Source of the DNA: an uncultured Bacteroidales bacterium
Lineage (GTDB): Bacteria; Bacteroidota; Bacteroidia; Bacteroidales; UBA932
NCBI GenBank assembly: GCA_947168065.1
Contig: CAMVKH010000005.1
Location: 91,308-155,307, forward strand
Direction of reading: 5' to 3'
DNA: 64,000 nt
In this document: in pieces, positions 1 through 7,999 of the stretch
How the letters are laid out: the number at the start of each line of letters is the position of its first letter
How positions within the stretch are numbered: the first letter of the stretch is position 1
Notes under the pieces: model-generated
Told to the model about the DNA's origin: nothing
What the model saw: the letters and a program-made list of their open reading frames with translations, nothing else
Database searches by the model: none
Program-made: the position numbers and the translations under genes

Positions 1-621
1 GGCCAGGCAGATGATGAGGGCTGGTATGGTGGTCACAAAGGTATAGCGTACATGCGTATAGAGGTTCACGCCGGCGATCGACGCCGCCAGGTTGGTGGTG
101 TCACTCAGGGGCGAGACCTTGTCACCCAGGTAGGCGCCGGAAATGATGGCGCCGGCCAGCCAGCCCGAGGGCAGCCCGATGAAGCTGCCGGCGCCGAACA
201 TGGCCAGTCCCACGGTCGCCACCGTGGTCCATGAGCTGCCCGCCAGCATTGAAACCACGGCGCACAGCAGGAAGGACATCACGATGAAGATGCGCGGATG
301 AATGAGTTTCAATCCGTAGATAATCATCGACGGTACGATGCCCGAAAGCATCCACGTAGCCGTCAACGCGCCGATGGACAGCAGAATGATGATGGCCGGA
401 GCCGTATTCTTGTAATTCTCCCCTATTTTCTCCTCGAACTGATGCCAGGGTACCTTGAGGTAATACAGACCGATGAGGGCCGCCACCACAGACGCGCCGA
501 AGAGGGCCAGCTGTGACGGGCCGCCCGTCAGTTCGTCGCCGAAAATCACGACACCGATCACCAGCAGGGCGATCAGGGTCAGGACGGGCACCAACGACAG
601 GAAGAAACCGGGCTTCTTCAT
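1..621 (-). CDS. nhaC: Na+/H+ antiporter, NhaC family (partial, N-terminal 207 residues)
   Basis: Reading the minus strand from ATG at 621 gives an open frame of 207 codons that runs off the left edge, so the C-terminal half is missing. The product is a polytopic membrane protein starting MKKPGF and then a hydrophobic helix. It contains a segment reading GAYLGDKVSPLSDTTNLAAS, which is typical of the NhaC/Na+:H+ antiporter group and carries acidic residues in a membrane region. The family exchanges cytoplasmic Na+ for H+ at the inner membrane. It starts 3 nt after the corA stop codon, so the two ion transport genes are very likely co-transcribed. Family assignment is by eye; the substrate ion is inferred from the family. 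Confidence 0.8.
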   Translation of the reverse strand, partial: MKKPGFFLSLVPVLTLIALLVIGVVIFGDELTGGPSQLALFGASVVAALIGLYYLKVPWHQFEEKIGENYKNTAPAIIILLSIGALTATWMLSGIVPSMIIYGLKLIHPRIFIVMSFLLCAVVSMLAGSSWTTVATVGLAMFGAGSFIGLPSGWLAGAIISGAYLGDKVSPLSDTTNLAASIAGVNLYTHVRYTFVTTIPALIICLA

Positions 622-624
622 GGC

Positions 625-1572
625 CTACATCATTTTTTTCCTACGGAAGAACAGGAAGACCCCCACGACGATCAGCAGCATCGCGCCCAGCACGATAATC
701 ATGTCCCAGGCCCCGCCGACCAGCGGCAGCTGGATGTTCATGCCGTAGATGCTCGCGATCAGGGTCGGCGGCATGAGCAGCAGCGACACCATGGTGAAGA
801 TCTTCATGATCTTGTTCTGCTCAAGGTCGATCAGACCGAGCACGGTATTCTGCAGGTACTCCAGTCGTTCGAAACTGAAATCCGTATGGTTGATCAGGGA
901 CGTGATGTCTTTCAGCAGCACACCCAGTTTTCCGTTGATCACGTCGGGCGTCTTGTCGGAGCGCAGGATGCTTGAAATCATGCGCTGCTTGTCGACGATG
1001 TTCTCGCGGACCAGCATGGTGTTTTCCTGCAGCTGGTTGATGTCGAGGAGGAACTCTTCGTTGACATCTTCACCCAGGCTCACGCGCTTGCTGTACTGGC
1101 CGATCTCTTTCGACATGAGCTCGATCATGTCCGCATCCAGGTCGATGCGGTTTTCCAGGATGCCCACCAGCACATGGAAACCCGTGGGATAGAGTTTCGC
1201 ATTGAAGAGGATGCGGCGCTGGATGTCGGTGAAGCTGCGCAGGGGCACCTGCCGGATGGAGGTGATGGTATGGCCTGTCAGCACGAAGGAGACCGACTCC
1301 ATGGTGTAGTTTTCGGCGCTCGGAATCAGGAAGTTCGTGTTGGCGAAGATCGCATCGAGCGTCTCAGAGTAGCGCGATGAACTCTCGATCTCCTCTGCCT
1401 GCGCACGGCTCTGCAGGGTGGTGTGCAGGAAAAGCTCCACAGCCCGCTTCTCTTCTCCCGTAGGATTGAAGAGGTCGAGCCACAGGGCATCCTCCATCGT
1501 GATCTGATTCAGGATCGCAATCGATTCGGAGACTTCCGCCTGTCCGTTAAGCGTATAAAAGATTTTGATCAT
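625..1572 (-). CDS. corA: CorA-family magnesium/cobalt transporter
   Basis: 315 residues, the usual length for CorA. A long soluble N-terminal domain rich in acidic and helical sequence (residues 1-245) is followed by two C-terminal membrane helices (about 250-272 and 286-308). The first ends in the signature YGMN, the GMN selectivity-filter motif of the Mg2+ channel family. The C-terminus is the basic tail FRRKKMM. The protein should form a pentameric inner-membrane Mg2+ channel. It is followed after 3 nt by the nhaC antiporter gene, suggesting a two-gene cation operon. Whether it moves Mg2+, Co2+ or Zn2+ cannot be told from sequence alone. Confidence 0.92.
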   Translation of the reverse strand: MIKIFYTLNGQAEVSESIAILNQITMEDALWLDLFNPTGEEKRAVELFLHTTLQSRAQAEEIESSSRYSETLDAIFANTNFLIPSAENYTMESVSFVLTGHTITSIRQVPLRSFTDIQRRILFNAKLYPTGFHVLVGILENRIDLDADMIELMSKEIGQYSKRVSLGEDVNEEFLLDINQLQENTMLVRENIVDKQRMISSILRSDKTPDVINGKLGVLLKDITSLINHTDFSFERLEYLQNTVLGLIDLEQNKIMKIFTMVSLLLMPPTLIASIYGMNIQLPLVGGAWDMIIVLGAMLLIVVGVFLFFRRKKMM

Positions 1573-1626
1573 GTTCCTCGAGTTTAAGTGTGTATGATTC
1601 CGTGAAGCGGACCTAGCGTCCGGGCA

Positions 1627-2388
1627 TCAGCACACACATTCTCGAGGGGTCAGCTTCTCCAGGGCCACGCGACGGAACTCCGACAGTCCGGCGCGTTTCT
1701 CGCTATCGAGCGTGAAGGAAATGTTGTCCCGCAGATATCTGTAGGCATACTCCCTGGGAAACTGATGATTGTATTTTTCTACGGCCTCGGGGATATGGCG
1801 GATGCCATATTCGAGGGCCTGGTTGAACGATTCGATGAAAGACGGTTCGAGGGGCCGCGAAGCGGTCCAGCACGCGAACACGAAGGGCAGCTGTTTGAGG
1901 GCGATCCACTCGGAGGCCAGGTCGTACACATGGCGGAACTCCCCGCCGTGCAAGAGGGCCTTGTCGCCGATGAGCAGGTAGCAGCGGGACGGATCGAGGG
2001 TTTCGCGCGAGAAATCGAAGGGCTTCAGGCGCGGGGCGATGTGCCACTTCTCGCGGCAGAGATACTGCGTCAGGAGCACGGAGGTACGGCTGTCCACATC
2101 GAGCAGAATCTCATCGACTTCCTGGATGGGACGGCCGGAGACCACCAGCACACTGGCCACGGGCCCCGTGGCACCGATGCAGAAGTCCGACACGATGGAC
2201 GGGTTCTTCAGGTCGCCCAGGGCGCCTACGGGCATGATGCCGATGTCGGCCTTCCCTTCCCGCAGCAGGGCGGCGGAAACCGACGGCGTGCAGAACTGCA
2301 TGACAATCTCGCCGGGGGCCATCCTGGCCTCCAGCCCGTACAGGAACGGGATCGTGTTCAAGTAGTTGATCGCAGCTATTCTCACCAT
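1627..2388 (-). CDS. mqnA: Chorismate dehydratase MqnA (futalosine menaquinone pathway)
   Basis: The protein begins MVRIAAINYLNTIPF, the typical N-terminus of the MqnA/MqnD periplasmic-binding-like family, and continues with a bilobal binding fold of about 253 residues. MqnA removes water from chorismate to form 3-enolpyruvylbenzoate, the first step of the futalosine route to menaquinone. The ATG at 2388 is chosen because a longer frame would need a TTG lying inside the probable -7 promoter box at 2395-2402. MqnD shares the fold, but the short length and the NYLNT start fit MqnA better. No other mqn gene is in the window, so the pathway is scattered in this genome. Confidence 0.85.
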   Translation of the reverse strand: MVRIAAINYLNTIPFLYGLEARMAPGEIVMQFCTPSVSAALLREGKADIGIMPVGALGDLKNPSIVSDFCIGATGPVASVLVVSGRPIQEVDEILLDVDSRTSVLLTQYLCREKWHIAPRLKPFDFSRETLDPSRCYLLIGDKALLHGGEFRHVYDLASEWIALKQLPFVFACWTASRPLEPSFIESFNQALEYGIRHIPEAVEKYNHQFPREYAYRYLRDNISFTLDSEKRAGLSEFRRVALEKLTPRECVC

Positions 2389-2394
2389 ATCTTG

Positions 2395-2402
2395 CAAAGG
2401 TA
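2395..2402 (-). promoter_or_regulatory. -7 promoter box of mqnA
   Basis: Minus strand TACCTTTG matches the Bacteroidota -7 consensus TAnnTTTG. Only 6 nt separate it from the mqnA ATG at 2388, so the transcript may be leaderless. Confidence 0.5.
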
Positions 2403-2428
2403 AGAATATTTTGTCATTCTAGCAATTT

Positions 2429-2577
2429 GGGGTATTACATTTTCTCACCTATCGCCTGCAGGCGATAGCGGAGGCCGTGAGGGAAGGACGTGGCATAGCA
2501 GGCCGGAGCGGCGGGGTTTGGGGCAGCGCCCCAGTAACACAGGCCACGGGCGGCTACGTTCGCAATAGTATTACTCC
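2429..2577 (+). repeat. Hairpin-rich intergenic element, degenerate copy R1
   Basis: This fills the gap between mqnA and the SSS transporter. The left arm GGGGTATTAC (2429-2438) imperfectly pairs with GTATTACTCC (2568-2577). Inside lie a perfect 20-nt palindrome CTATCGCCTGCAGGCGATAG (2449-2468), a GGGGC-AGC-GCCCC hairpin (2520-2532) and the family hairpin GGCC-ACGGGC-GGCT (2542-2555). The start and end resemble copy R5 at 49429, but the central CCTCCC blocks are absent. I call it a diverged member of the repeat family. Confidence 0.5.
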
Positions 2578-2584
2578 GGAGGTA

Positions 2585-4108
2585 TTATGCTTTCTTCACA
2601 CGGAACAGCCACATGCCGAAGAAGGTCAGCAGGCCGTTGACAATCAGCAAGGTGAAGCCCAGGTCAAAGCCCCAGTAATGCTTGCTCACCAGGTTGAAGA
2701 CCAGGCAGAGCACAGGCGCCGCCACGGCGATCCACGGTGTGGCGCCGTCGCGCACCTTCACTTTCGTCAGGATGCCGAAGAAGAACATGCCCAGCAACGG
2801 CCCGTAGGTATAGGAAGCCAGCTTGTAGACAAGGTTCACCACCGCATCGCTGCTGACCACGAAGAGCACGACGATGATCACGAGGAAGAGCAGGGCCACG
2901 CCGGCGTGTACGCGCTTGCGGATGCTTTCCTTGCGGTCATCGGTCAGTTCCTTGCGGCCGTTGAAATTCAGGTAGTCCACACAGAAGCTGGTAGTCAGCG
3001 AGGTCATGGCCGCGCCGGCGCTCGGATACGAGGCCGAAATCAGGCCGATCAGGAAGAAAACGCCCGCCCATACGCCGAAATACTGGCTGGCGATGGTCGG
3101 GAAGAGTTCGTCGGTCTTGTCGATGCCCAGGGCTTCGAAGCCACCCAGGTGCTGGGCGTATACGCAGAGCAGCGCGCCCATCAGCAGGAAGAAGAAATTG
3201 GCCACCACGATGATGATGGAGGTCGTATACATATTCTTCTGGGCAGCCTTGATATCCTTGCAGGCCAGGTTTTTCTGCATCATGGCCTGGTCGAGGCCCG
3301 TCATGGCGATGGTCACGAAGATACCGGCGACGAACTGCTTGATGGCGTTGGTGCCGTGGCTCCAGTCCCAGTCGAACCAGCTGGTGAAACTGTGTCCATA
3401 ACCCACGGTGCCGGCGTTCTCATTGACGGTGGACCCCACGACCGAGAACATCTGGCCGAAGTTCCAGCCCATGTTCTTGCAGATGTAGAAGATCGTCATT
3501 CCCACGGCCAGCAGCATGAAAGTGGTCTGCAGCACGTCGGTCCAGATAATGGTCTTCACGCCGCCCTTGAAGGTATAGAGGTAAAGCAGCAGCAGGAACA
3601 CCGCCGTGATGAGCGTAAACAGGAGCACCGGCGACATACGTTGCGACAGGCTGTGCGGCATGAAAGCGAAGAAGACCACGATGACCACGAACACGCGCAC
3701 GGCGGCGCCCAGGATACGCGACACCATGAACACCGTGGTGCCGGTCTTGTGCGACCTGGGTCCGAAACGCTCTCCCAGATACGTATAGATCGAGGTCAGG
3801 TTCATCTTGTAGTAGAGCGGCAGCAGCACCTTGGCGATGATGATATAGCCCCCCACGAAACCCAGCACCAGCGGCATGTAAAAAAAGTTCTGCACCCACA
3901 CGTTGCCGGGAACGGAGATAAAAGTGACGCCCGAAATGGACGCGCCGATCATACCATAGGCCACCACGGGCCAGGGGGCCTTCTTGTCACCGGAGAAGAA
4001 AGAGTTCGATCCGGCCTTGCGCCCCGTGAGCCAGGATATCAGGAAGAGGAGCGCGGTATAGGCAGCAAAGGCCACGAGGAACCAGACAAAGGGAAATTCG
4101 TGTCGCAT
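2585..4108 (-). CDS. Sodium:solute symporter, probable MurNAc/amino-sugar importer (MurT-like)
   Basis: 507 residues with about 13 hydrophobic segments and the SSS-family layout: FFSGDKKAPW after helix 1, GASISGVTFISVPG in the second, YTFKGGVKTIIWTDVLQ in the middle, and ASYPSAGAAMTSLTTS further on. It should use the Na+ gradient to bring a solute across the inner membrane. It is the last gene of a tight operon murK-murQ-recR-SSS and starts 3 nt after recR. From memory, Tannerella forsythia has a murT-murK-murQ cluster in which MurT takes up N-acetylmuramic acid. By that context this transporter probably imports MurNAc or a related amino sugar. Sialic acid or another sugar remains possible. 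Confidence 0.75.
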   Translation of the reverse strand: MRHEFPFVWFLVAFAAYTALLFLISWLTGRKAGSNSFFSGDKKAPWPVVAYGMIGASISGVTFISVPGNVWVQNFFYMPLVLGFVGGYIIIAKVLLPLYYKMNLTSIYTYLGERFGPRSHKTGTTVFMVSRILGAAVRVFVVIVVFFAFMPHSLSQRMSPVLLFTLITAVFLLLLYLYTFKGGVKTIIWTDVLQTTFMLLAVGMTIFYICKNMGWNFGQMFSVVGSTVNENAGTVGYGHSFTSWFDWDWSHGTNAIKQFVAGIFVTIAMTGLDQAMMQKNLACKDIKAAQKNMYTTSIIIVVANFFFLLMGALLCVYAQHLGGFEALGIDKTDELFPTIASQYFGVWAGVFFLIGLISASYPSAGAAMTSLTTSFCVDYLNFNGRKELTDDRKESIRKRVHAGVALLFLVIIVVLFVVSSDAVVNLVYKLASYTYGPLLGMFFFGILTKVKVRDGATPWIAVAAPVLCLVFNLVSKHYWGFDLGFTLLIVNGLLTFFGMWLFRVKKA

Positions 4109-4111
4109 GGG

Positions 4112-4726
4112 TCAAGGTTTAAAGGGTTGTCGGTTGGTGATGGAGCGACCCAGGGTCAGCTCGTCGGTATATTCAAGGTCGTCGCCGAAACCCACGCCGC
4201 GCGCGATGGACGTCACGGTCACGGGGTATTGGGCGATCTGTTTGTACAGGTAATAAGCAGTGGTCTCCCCTTCCATGCTGGTGCTCAAGGCCAGCACGAC
4301 CTCCTGGATGCCGCCCTGTGCGAGGCGCTCACCCAGTTCACGGATGCGGAGATCTCCGGGGCCGACCCCGTCGATGGGAGAAATGATGCCGCCCAGGATG
4401 TGGTACAGGCCGTTGTACTGTCCGGTGTTCTCGATGCTGAGTACATCGCGCAGGCTCTCCACCACACAGACCACCGTAGCGTCGCGACGCGTATCGCCGC
4501 ACAGGGGGCAGACGCCGTCGTCGGAGATCATGCCGCAGACGGGGCAATGGCGGACATCCTGCCGCAGGCGCATCAGCGCACCGGAGAATTGCTCCACGTT
4601 CTCGCGAGGCTGGTCCAGCAGATGCAGTGCCAGACGCAGGGCGGTCCGGCGACCGACCCCGGGCAGCGTGGCGAGCTGGTCCACGGCCTCTTCGAGCAGT
4701 GCGGAGGAATAATTCCGGCGGAACAT
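4112..4726 (-). CDS. recR: Recombination mediator RecR
   Basis: 204 residues, the standard RecR length. The N-terminal helix-hairpin-helix holds LPGVGRRTALRLALHLL (21-37). A four-cysteine zinc motif follows (C61, C64, C73, C76), then a Toprim domain with VCVVE and GG..SP..G elements. RecR works with RecO and RecF or RecA to load RecA on gapped DNA. It sits between murQ (15 nt upstream) and the SSS transporter (3 nt downstream), so a repair gene is embedded in a sugar-recycling operon. The function call is firm; any link between repair and MurNAc salvage is probably only co-transcription. Confidence 0.96.
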   Translation of the reverse strand: MFRRNYSSALLEEAVDQLATLPGVGRRTALRLALHLLDQPRENVEQFSGALMRLRQDVRHCPVCGMISDDGVCPLCGDTRRDATVVCVVESLRDVLSIENTGQYNGLYHILGGIISPIDGVGPGDLRIRELGERLAQGGIQEVVLALSTSMEGETTAYYLYKQIAQYPVTVTSIARGVGFGDDLEYTDELTLGRSITNRQPFKP

Positions 4727-4741
4727 CGGCGGAAAAAGCGC

Positions 4742-5578
4742 TTACCTGCGCTTGTCAGGGTTCTGTGCGAAATACGTGTCGACCGCGCTGCGGACGGAGC
4801 CATAGCGCAACAGCATGGCCTTGGCTTCGCCATAATCCTCGATGCCGGTCTCGTCCATGATCATCTTGGTGCCGCGGTCCACCAGCTTCTTGTTGGTGAG
4901 CTGCATGTCGACCATCTTGTTGCCTTTCACGTGTCCCATGCGGATCATCGTGGAAGTGGAGATCATGTTGAGGATGAGTTTCTGGGCGGTACCCGATTTC
5001 ATGCGGGTGCTGCCGGTCACGAATTCGGGGCCGACGACGGCCACGATGGGAATCTCCGCGGCGGCGGCCACGGGGGCGTCCGGGTTGCAGGTGATGCAGC
5101 CGGTGAGCAGACCGCGCTTGCGGGCTTCCTCGATGGCGCCGATCACATAAGGCGTAGTGCCGGAAGCGGCGATGCCGATGACGATGTCTTCTTTCGTCGG
5201 GCGGTACGGCTCGATGTCCTTCCAGCCCTGTTCCTTATTGTCTTCCGCACCTTCGGCGGCCCGGCGGATGGCGCTGTCGCCACCGGCCATCAGGCCGATG
5301 AACAGGTCGTACGGCGCACCGTAAGTCGGCGGAATCTCTGAAGCGTCGAGGATGCCGAGGCGGCCACTCGTGCCGGCGCCCATATAGAAGACGCGGCCAT
5401 TGCAGCGCATGCGCTCCACGATGCCGTCGACGAGTTTCTCGATCTGCGGGATGCATTCGGCGACGACTTCCGGGACGTGGCGGTCTTCGCGGTTCATGTT
5501 CTCGAGCAGCTCCCGCGTGCTCATCTGGTCGAGGTTCGAATAGTTCGAACTCTGTTCGGTTACTTTCATGGCTGTCAT
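4742..5578 (-). CDS. murQ: N-acetylmuramic acid 6-phosphate etherase
   Basis: 278 residues. MurQ cleaves the D-lactyl ether of MurNAc-6-phosphate to give GlcNAc-6-phosphate and lactate in the cytoplasm. The sugar-isomerase (SIS) fold is clear: YMGAGTSGRLGILDASEIPP (about residues 65-84) is the family signature with the catalytic Glu, followed by GIAASGTTPYVIGA and TGSTRMKSGTAQKLILNM. It begins with TEQSSNYSNLDQMSTRELL, also characteristic. It is 19 nt downstream of the kinase gene, which would supply its phosphorylated substrate, and upstream of recR. Confidence 0.96.
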   Translation of the reverse strand: MTAMKVTEQSSNYSNLDQMSTRELLENMNREDRHVPEVVAECIPQIEKLVDGIVERMRCNGRVFYMGAGTSGRLGILDASEIPPTYGAPYDLFIGLMAGGDSAIRRAAEGAEDNKEQGWKDIEPYRPTKEDIVIGIAASGTTPYVIGAIEEARKRGLLTGCITCNPDAPVAAAAEIPIVAVVGPEFVTGSTRMKSGTAQKLILNMISTSTMIRMGHVKGNKMVDMQLTNKKLVDRGTKMIMDETGIEDYGEAKAMLLRYGSVRSAVDTYFAQNPDKRR

Positions 5579-5597
5579 TCTGAGCGAAGTGAAGAAG

Positions 5598-6437
5598 CTA
5601 TTTCACATTCTTATGATATTCGACAAGGCCGTCGATGGGGCCCTTGAGGACGATGCCCATGCGCATGCCGGCGGCATTCACGGCCTTCTCCAGAATATCC
5701 TTGTAGTAGAAGGCGATGGAGCCGACGAAGTTGACGGGATATTTCTTGTAGTCGTAGTGGACAATGTTCCGATGCAGGAATTCCTCGAAGCTGCTCTTCA
5801 GAAGATTGGCCATGTGCGGATGGTTCTTGAACTCGCTGATGAACGGCGAGAACGAAGCGAGGAAGCGGCTCGGCATCGGTTCGCGGTATACTTTCTGGAC
5901 GATGGCCATGTAATCGAGGCCATAGCGTTTCGTGAATTCGTTTTCAATGGCCGGCGGAAGCAGGCCCTTGATGAAGTCGGAGATCAGGCGTTTGCCCAGG
6001 TAGGCGCCGCTGGCCTCGTCGCCGAGGATGAAGCCGCCGGCACGCACGTTCTGCGCAATCCCCTCCCCATCATAGAAACAACTGTTCGAACCCGTGCCGA
6101 GGATGCAAGCGATGCCCGGCTTGTGGCCGCAGAGCGCGCGGGCAGCCGCCAGCACATCGGATGAGGCTTCACAGGTCGATCCGGGGAACACCTTGCCGAA
6201 GCAACGTTCCAGCTTGGCGGAAATCTCACCACCCACCATACCGGCACCGTAAAAATAGATCCGGTCGACCTTCGTGCCGATCTCAGGCACCAGATTCTCG
6301 TTCAGGATCTTTTCGATTTCGGCATCTTCCATGAAAACCGGATTGATGCCCACGGTCTCGACGGTCTTCACAGACCCGTCTTCCGCAATGGCCCGCCACG
6401 ATACCTTGGTGGACCCGCTGTCAGCGATCAGTTGCAT
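5598..6437 (-). CDS. murK: BadF/BadG-type sugar kinase, probable MurNAc/GlcNAc kinase
   Basis: From ATG at 6437 the protein starts MQLIADSGSTKVSWRAI, the ASKHA-fold phosphate-1 loop of the N-acetylglucosamine/N-acetylmuramic acid kinase family. Later motifs are FYGAGMVGGE, CILGTGSNSCFY (phosphate 2) and GGFILGDEASGAYLG (adenosine region). An upstream in-frame start would be a TTG and was not used. The gene leads the murK-murQ-recR-SSS operon and has a -7 box at 6466-6473. Its context suggests it phosphorylates MurNAc at O6 for MurQ, as described for Tannerella MurK (recalled, not checked). GlcNAc may also be a substrate. Confidence 0.85.
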   Translation of the reverse strand: MQLIADSGSTKVSWRAIAEDGSVKTVETVGINPVFMEDAEIEKILNENLVPEIGTKVDRIYFYGAGMVGGEISAKLERCFGKVFPGSTCEASSDVLAAARALCGHKPGIACILGTGSNSCFYDGEGIAQNVRAGGFILGDEASGAYLGKRLISDFIKGLLPPAIENEFTKRYGLDYMAIVQKVYREPMPSRFLASFSPFISEFKNHPHMANLLKSSFEEFLHRNIVHYDYKKYPVNFVGSIAFYYKDILEKAVNAAGMRMGIVLKGPIDGLVEYHKNVK

Positions 6438-6465
6438 ATCTGTATCAAAATAATAATTCAATCTA

Positions 6466-6473
6466 CAAAAGTA
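6466..6473 (-). promoter_or_regulatory. -7 promoter box of the murK-murQ-recR-SSS operon
   Basis: Minus strand TACTTTTG fits TAnnTTTG and lies 28 nt before the murK ATG, in an AT-rich stretch. Confidence 0.5.
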
Positions 6474-6554
6474 ATAAAAAAGGGCATATGCCCGACAAAA
6501 AAAGCCCGCAAAGCGTGTCGCGCAGGGCGCGAGGGGTCCGGGGATGTGCCCCGG

Positions 6555-6581
6555 TAGAAAAGAGGCGGCTCAGCCGCCTCT
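6555..6581 (-). terminator. Rho-independent terminator downstream of tRNA-Thr
   Basis: On the minus strand a 9-bp perfect stem AGAGGCGGC / GCCGCCTCT with a 3-nt loop is followed directly by TTTTC. It lies past the tRNA-Thr 3' end and just before the murK promoter region. Confidence 0.75.
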
Positions 6582-6582
6582 G

Positions 6583-6625
6583 CTCATAAAGAAAGAGAGG
6601 CCGAAAGCCTCTCTTTCTTTATGAG
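6583..6625 (-). repeat. 19-bp perfect hairpin abutting the tRNA-Thr 3' end
   Basis: The arms 6583-6601 and 6607-6625 are perfect reverse complements (19 bp) around a 5-nt loop (6602-6606). The right arm overlaps the last two bases of the tRNA. It lies between the tRNA and the T-tract terminator and may define the 3' trailer for tRNA processing. Confidence 0.6.
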
Positions 6626-6696
6626 CCACTTGGCAGACTTGAACTGCCGACCTGCGCGTTACGAATGCGCTGCTCTACCGACTGAGCTAAAGTGGC
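6624..6696 (-). tRNA. tRNA-Thr (anticodon CGT)
   Basis: The minus strand folds as a cloverleaf. The acceptor stem is GCCACTT / AAGTGGC with discriminator U. The D arm is GCTC-AGTCGGTA-GAGC. The anticodon loop is TTCGTAA with anticodon CGT (reads ACG). The T arm is GGCAG-TTCAAGT-CTGCC. The anticodon stem has an A-C opposition at its loop-closing pair (31-39). CCA is not encoded. A TATTTTTG -7 box lies upstream at 6730-6737. Confidence 0.95.
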
Positions 6697-6729
6697 TGAT
6701 ATTTGTATCCCGCGTTAAACTTGGGACTG

Positions 6730-6737
6730 CAAAAATA
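6730..6737 (-). promoter_or_regulatory. -7 promoter box of tRNA-Thr
   Basis: Minus strand TATTTTTG fits TAnnTTTG, about 33 nt before the tRNA 5' end. Confidence 0.45.
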
Positions 6738-6771
6738 GTCAAAAGTCCGGGAAACGAAAAATTTTTTTCAT

Positions 6772-7623
6772 TTATTTCAGCCGGATAACCCGCAGGCCGT
6801 TGTGCGACTTGATGCCGTTGGTGTACGGCACCAGCGGCGTCTTGTTGATCACGACTTTCTTGTCCGTGTAAGAGGCGTGGATGAAGGTCAGGGTGTCGCC
6901 TTCCCAGTAGGCATAGGCCACGTGGGCGATGTCGAGGCCGGGTGTGGCGCTGTTGAAGCCGATGATGTCGCCGGTCTTGATGTTCCTGATGCACTTCGGC
7001 AGGTCTTCCTTTGGAATGTACCAGTAGTTCCAGCTGTCCAGATTCTGCTCGACGGCCTTGATTTTTTCAACATTCACCGGGTTGTCCTTAAGCTGCTTGT
7101 AGGAGGCCGGATGCGTGGACATGAAGAAAAAACGCTGGTCGAGGGGACTGCCGCCGCATTCCCGGCTGACTTCCCGGAAAATGCCGCGGAGCTCGCCCTG
7201 GATGATCCATTCCGAAGTGTAGTGGATGCGCGAAGTGTAGCCGTCCACCTTGCCGTTGCGGTAGCGCAGCTGCCGCAGGTTGTCTACATATTTTTCGAAG
7301 GTCGGTTCTGCCTCTTTCGCCGTCAGTGACATCGCCAGGCACATCTCCACAAAGAGGATGCAGTCGGTCTCGCGCGTGTTGACCGTCAGGCGCTCAGGCT
7401 CCTGTTCCAGTGTGCCGGCCACGTAGGGCGTGCCGAGGAAGTGCTTGGCTACCTTGATCACCAGCTCGCTCACCGGACGCTCGCGGTCCGGGGCCAGCAG
7501 GGTCATGACTTCATAGAAATTGTCCACGTCTTTCTGTGTGAAGCGCGCGTCCTTCTTGTCGAAGGCGGCGGCGCTAAAGACGAGCCCGAAAACGGCGGTG
7601 AATAGTATGATGGTGCGTTTCAT
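6772..7623 (-). CDS. DUF1460 secreted cell-wall amidase/peptidase-like protein
   Basis: 283 residues from ATG at 7623, beginning with a signal peptide (MKRTIILFTAVFGLVFSAAA). The body matches the DUF1460 family, annotated as N-acetylmuramoyl-L-alanine amidase-like with an NlpC/P60-type papain fold. Expected catalytic residues are visible: Cys in TRETDCILFVEMC and His in LDIAHVAYAYW. GTPYVAGTLE near the start is a typical family element. It should act on peptidoglycan or muropeptides in the periplasm. The gene starts 10 nt past the rnpB 3' end. A TATTTTTG box (7627-7634) sits only 3 nt before the ATG, so it may have its own promoter or read through from rnpB. Exact bond specificity is unknown. 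Confidence 0.82.
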   Translation of the reverse strand: MKRTIILFTAVFGLVFSAAAFDKKDARFTQKDVDNFYEVMTLLAPDRERPVSELVIKVAKHFLGTPYVAGTLEQEPERLTVNTRETDCILFVEMCLAMSLTAKEAEPTFEKYVDNLRQLRYRNGKVDGYTSRIHYTSEWIIQGELRGIFREVSRECGGSPLDQRFFFMSTHPASYKQLKDNPVNVEKIKAVEQNLDSWNYWYIPKEDLPKCIRNIKTGDIIGFNSATPGLDIAHVAYAYWEGDTLTFIHASYTDKKVVINKTPLVPYTNGIKSHNGLRVIRLK

Positions 7624-7633
7624 AGTCAAAAAT

Positions 7634-7977
7634 AAGGCAAGCCGATAAGCCGAATTCTGTACCCTTGCGGGCTTCTGTCATTTATCTGATGCAGCCTACC
7701 CCTCGGCTCAGGCGAGCAGCCCTCAGACGCCGATATATTTGGCCTTGCAGCCCTCCGGTGCGTACCCCGACGGCGTCGCCGCCGCCGGTCGTGCGCTCTT
7801 GCCGCACGTTTTCACCCTTGCCGGCCCCGGAACAAGTCCGGGCCAAACCGGCGGTTGTTTTCTGTTACGCGATCCATAAACTTTCGCCCATCTGTGCTTT
7901 CCACAGGGAGGTGCTCTATGCTGTCCGGACTTTCCTCACCGCTCATCGCGGCGCGACAGAATGGCTTGCCCTTGCTA
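7634..7977 (-). ncRNA. rnpB: RNase P RNA (bacterial class A)
   Basis: The minus strand has the conserved 5' core GAGGAAAGTCCGGAC (complement 7925-7939), the ACAGAAA segment (CR-IV region), and the 3' core ending ACAGAATTCGGCTTATCGG (7641-7663). P1 forms between GGCAAGCC at the 5' end and GGCTTGCC at the 3' end. The transcript probably starts near 7993 and includes a short hairpin ATCGCC-ATCA-GGCGAT before P1. A TAACTTTG -7 box lies at 8000-8007. The RNA processes tRNA 5' leaders with the protein RnpA, which is not in this window. Confidence 0.95.
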
Positions 7978-7999
7978 TCGCCTGATGGCGATTTTGATG

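Noticed and set aside
2477..5341. Plus-strand open frame of 954 codons
   Set aside because: It lies opposite the SSS, recR and murQ genes, is rich in His, Gln and Gly as typical for antisense of GC-rich codons, and matches no family.
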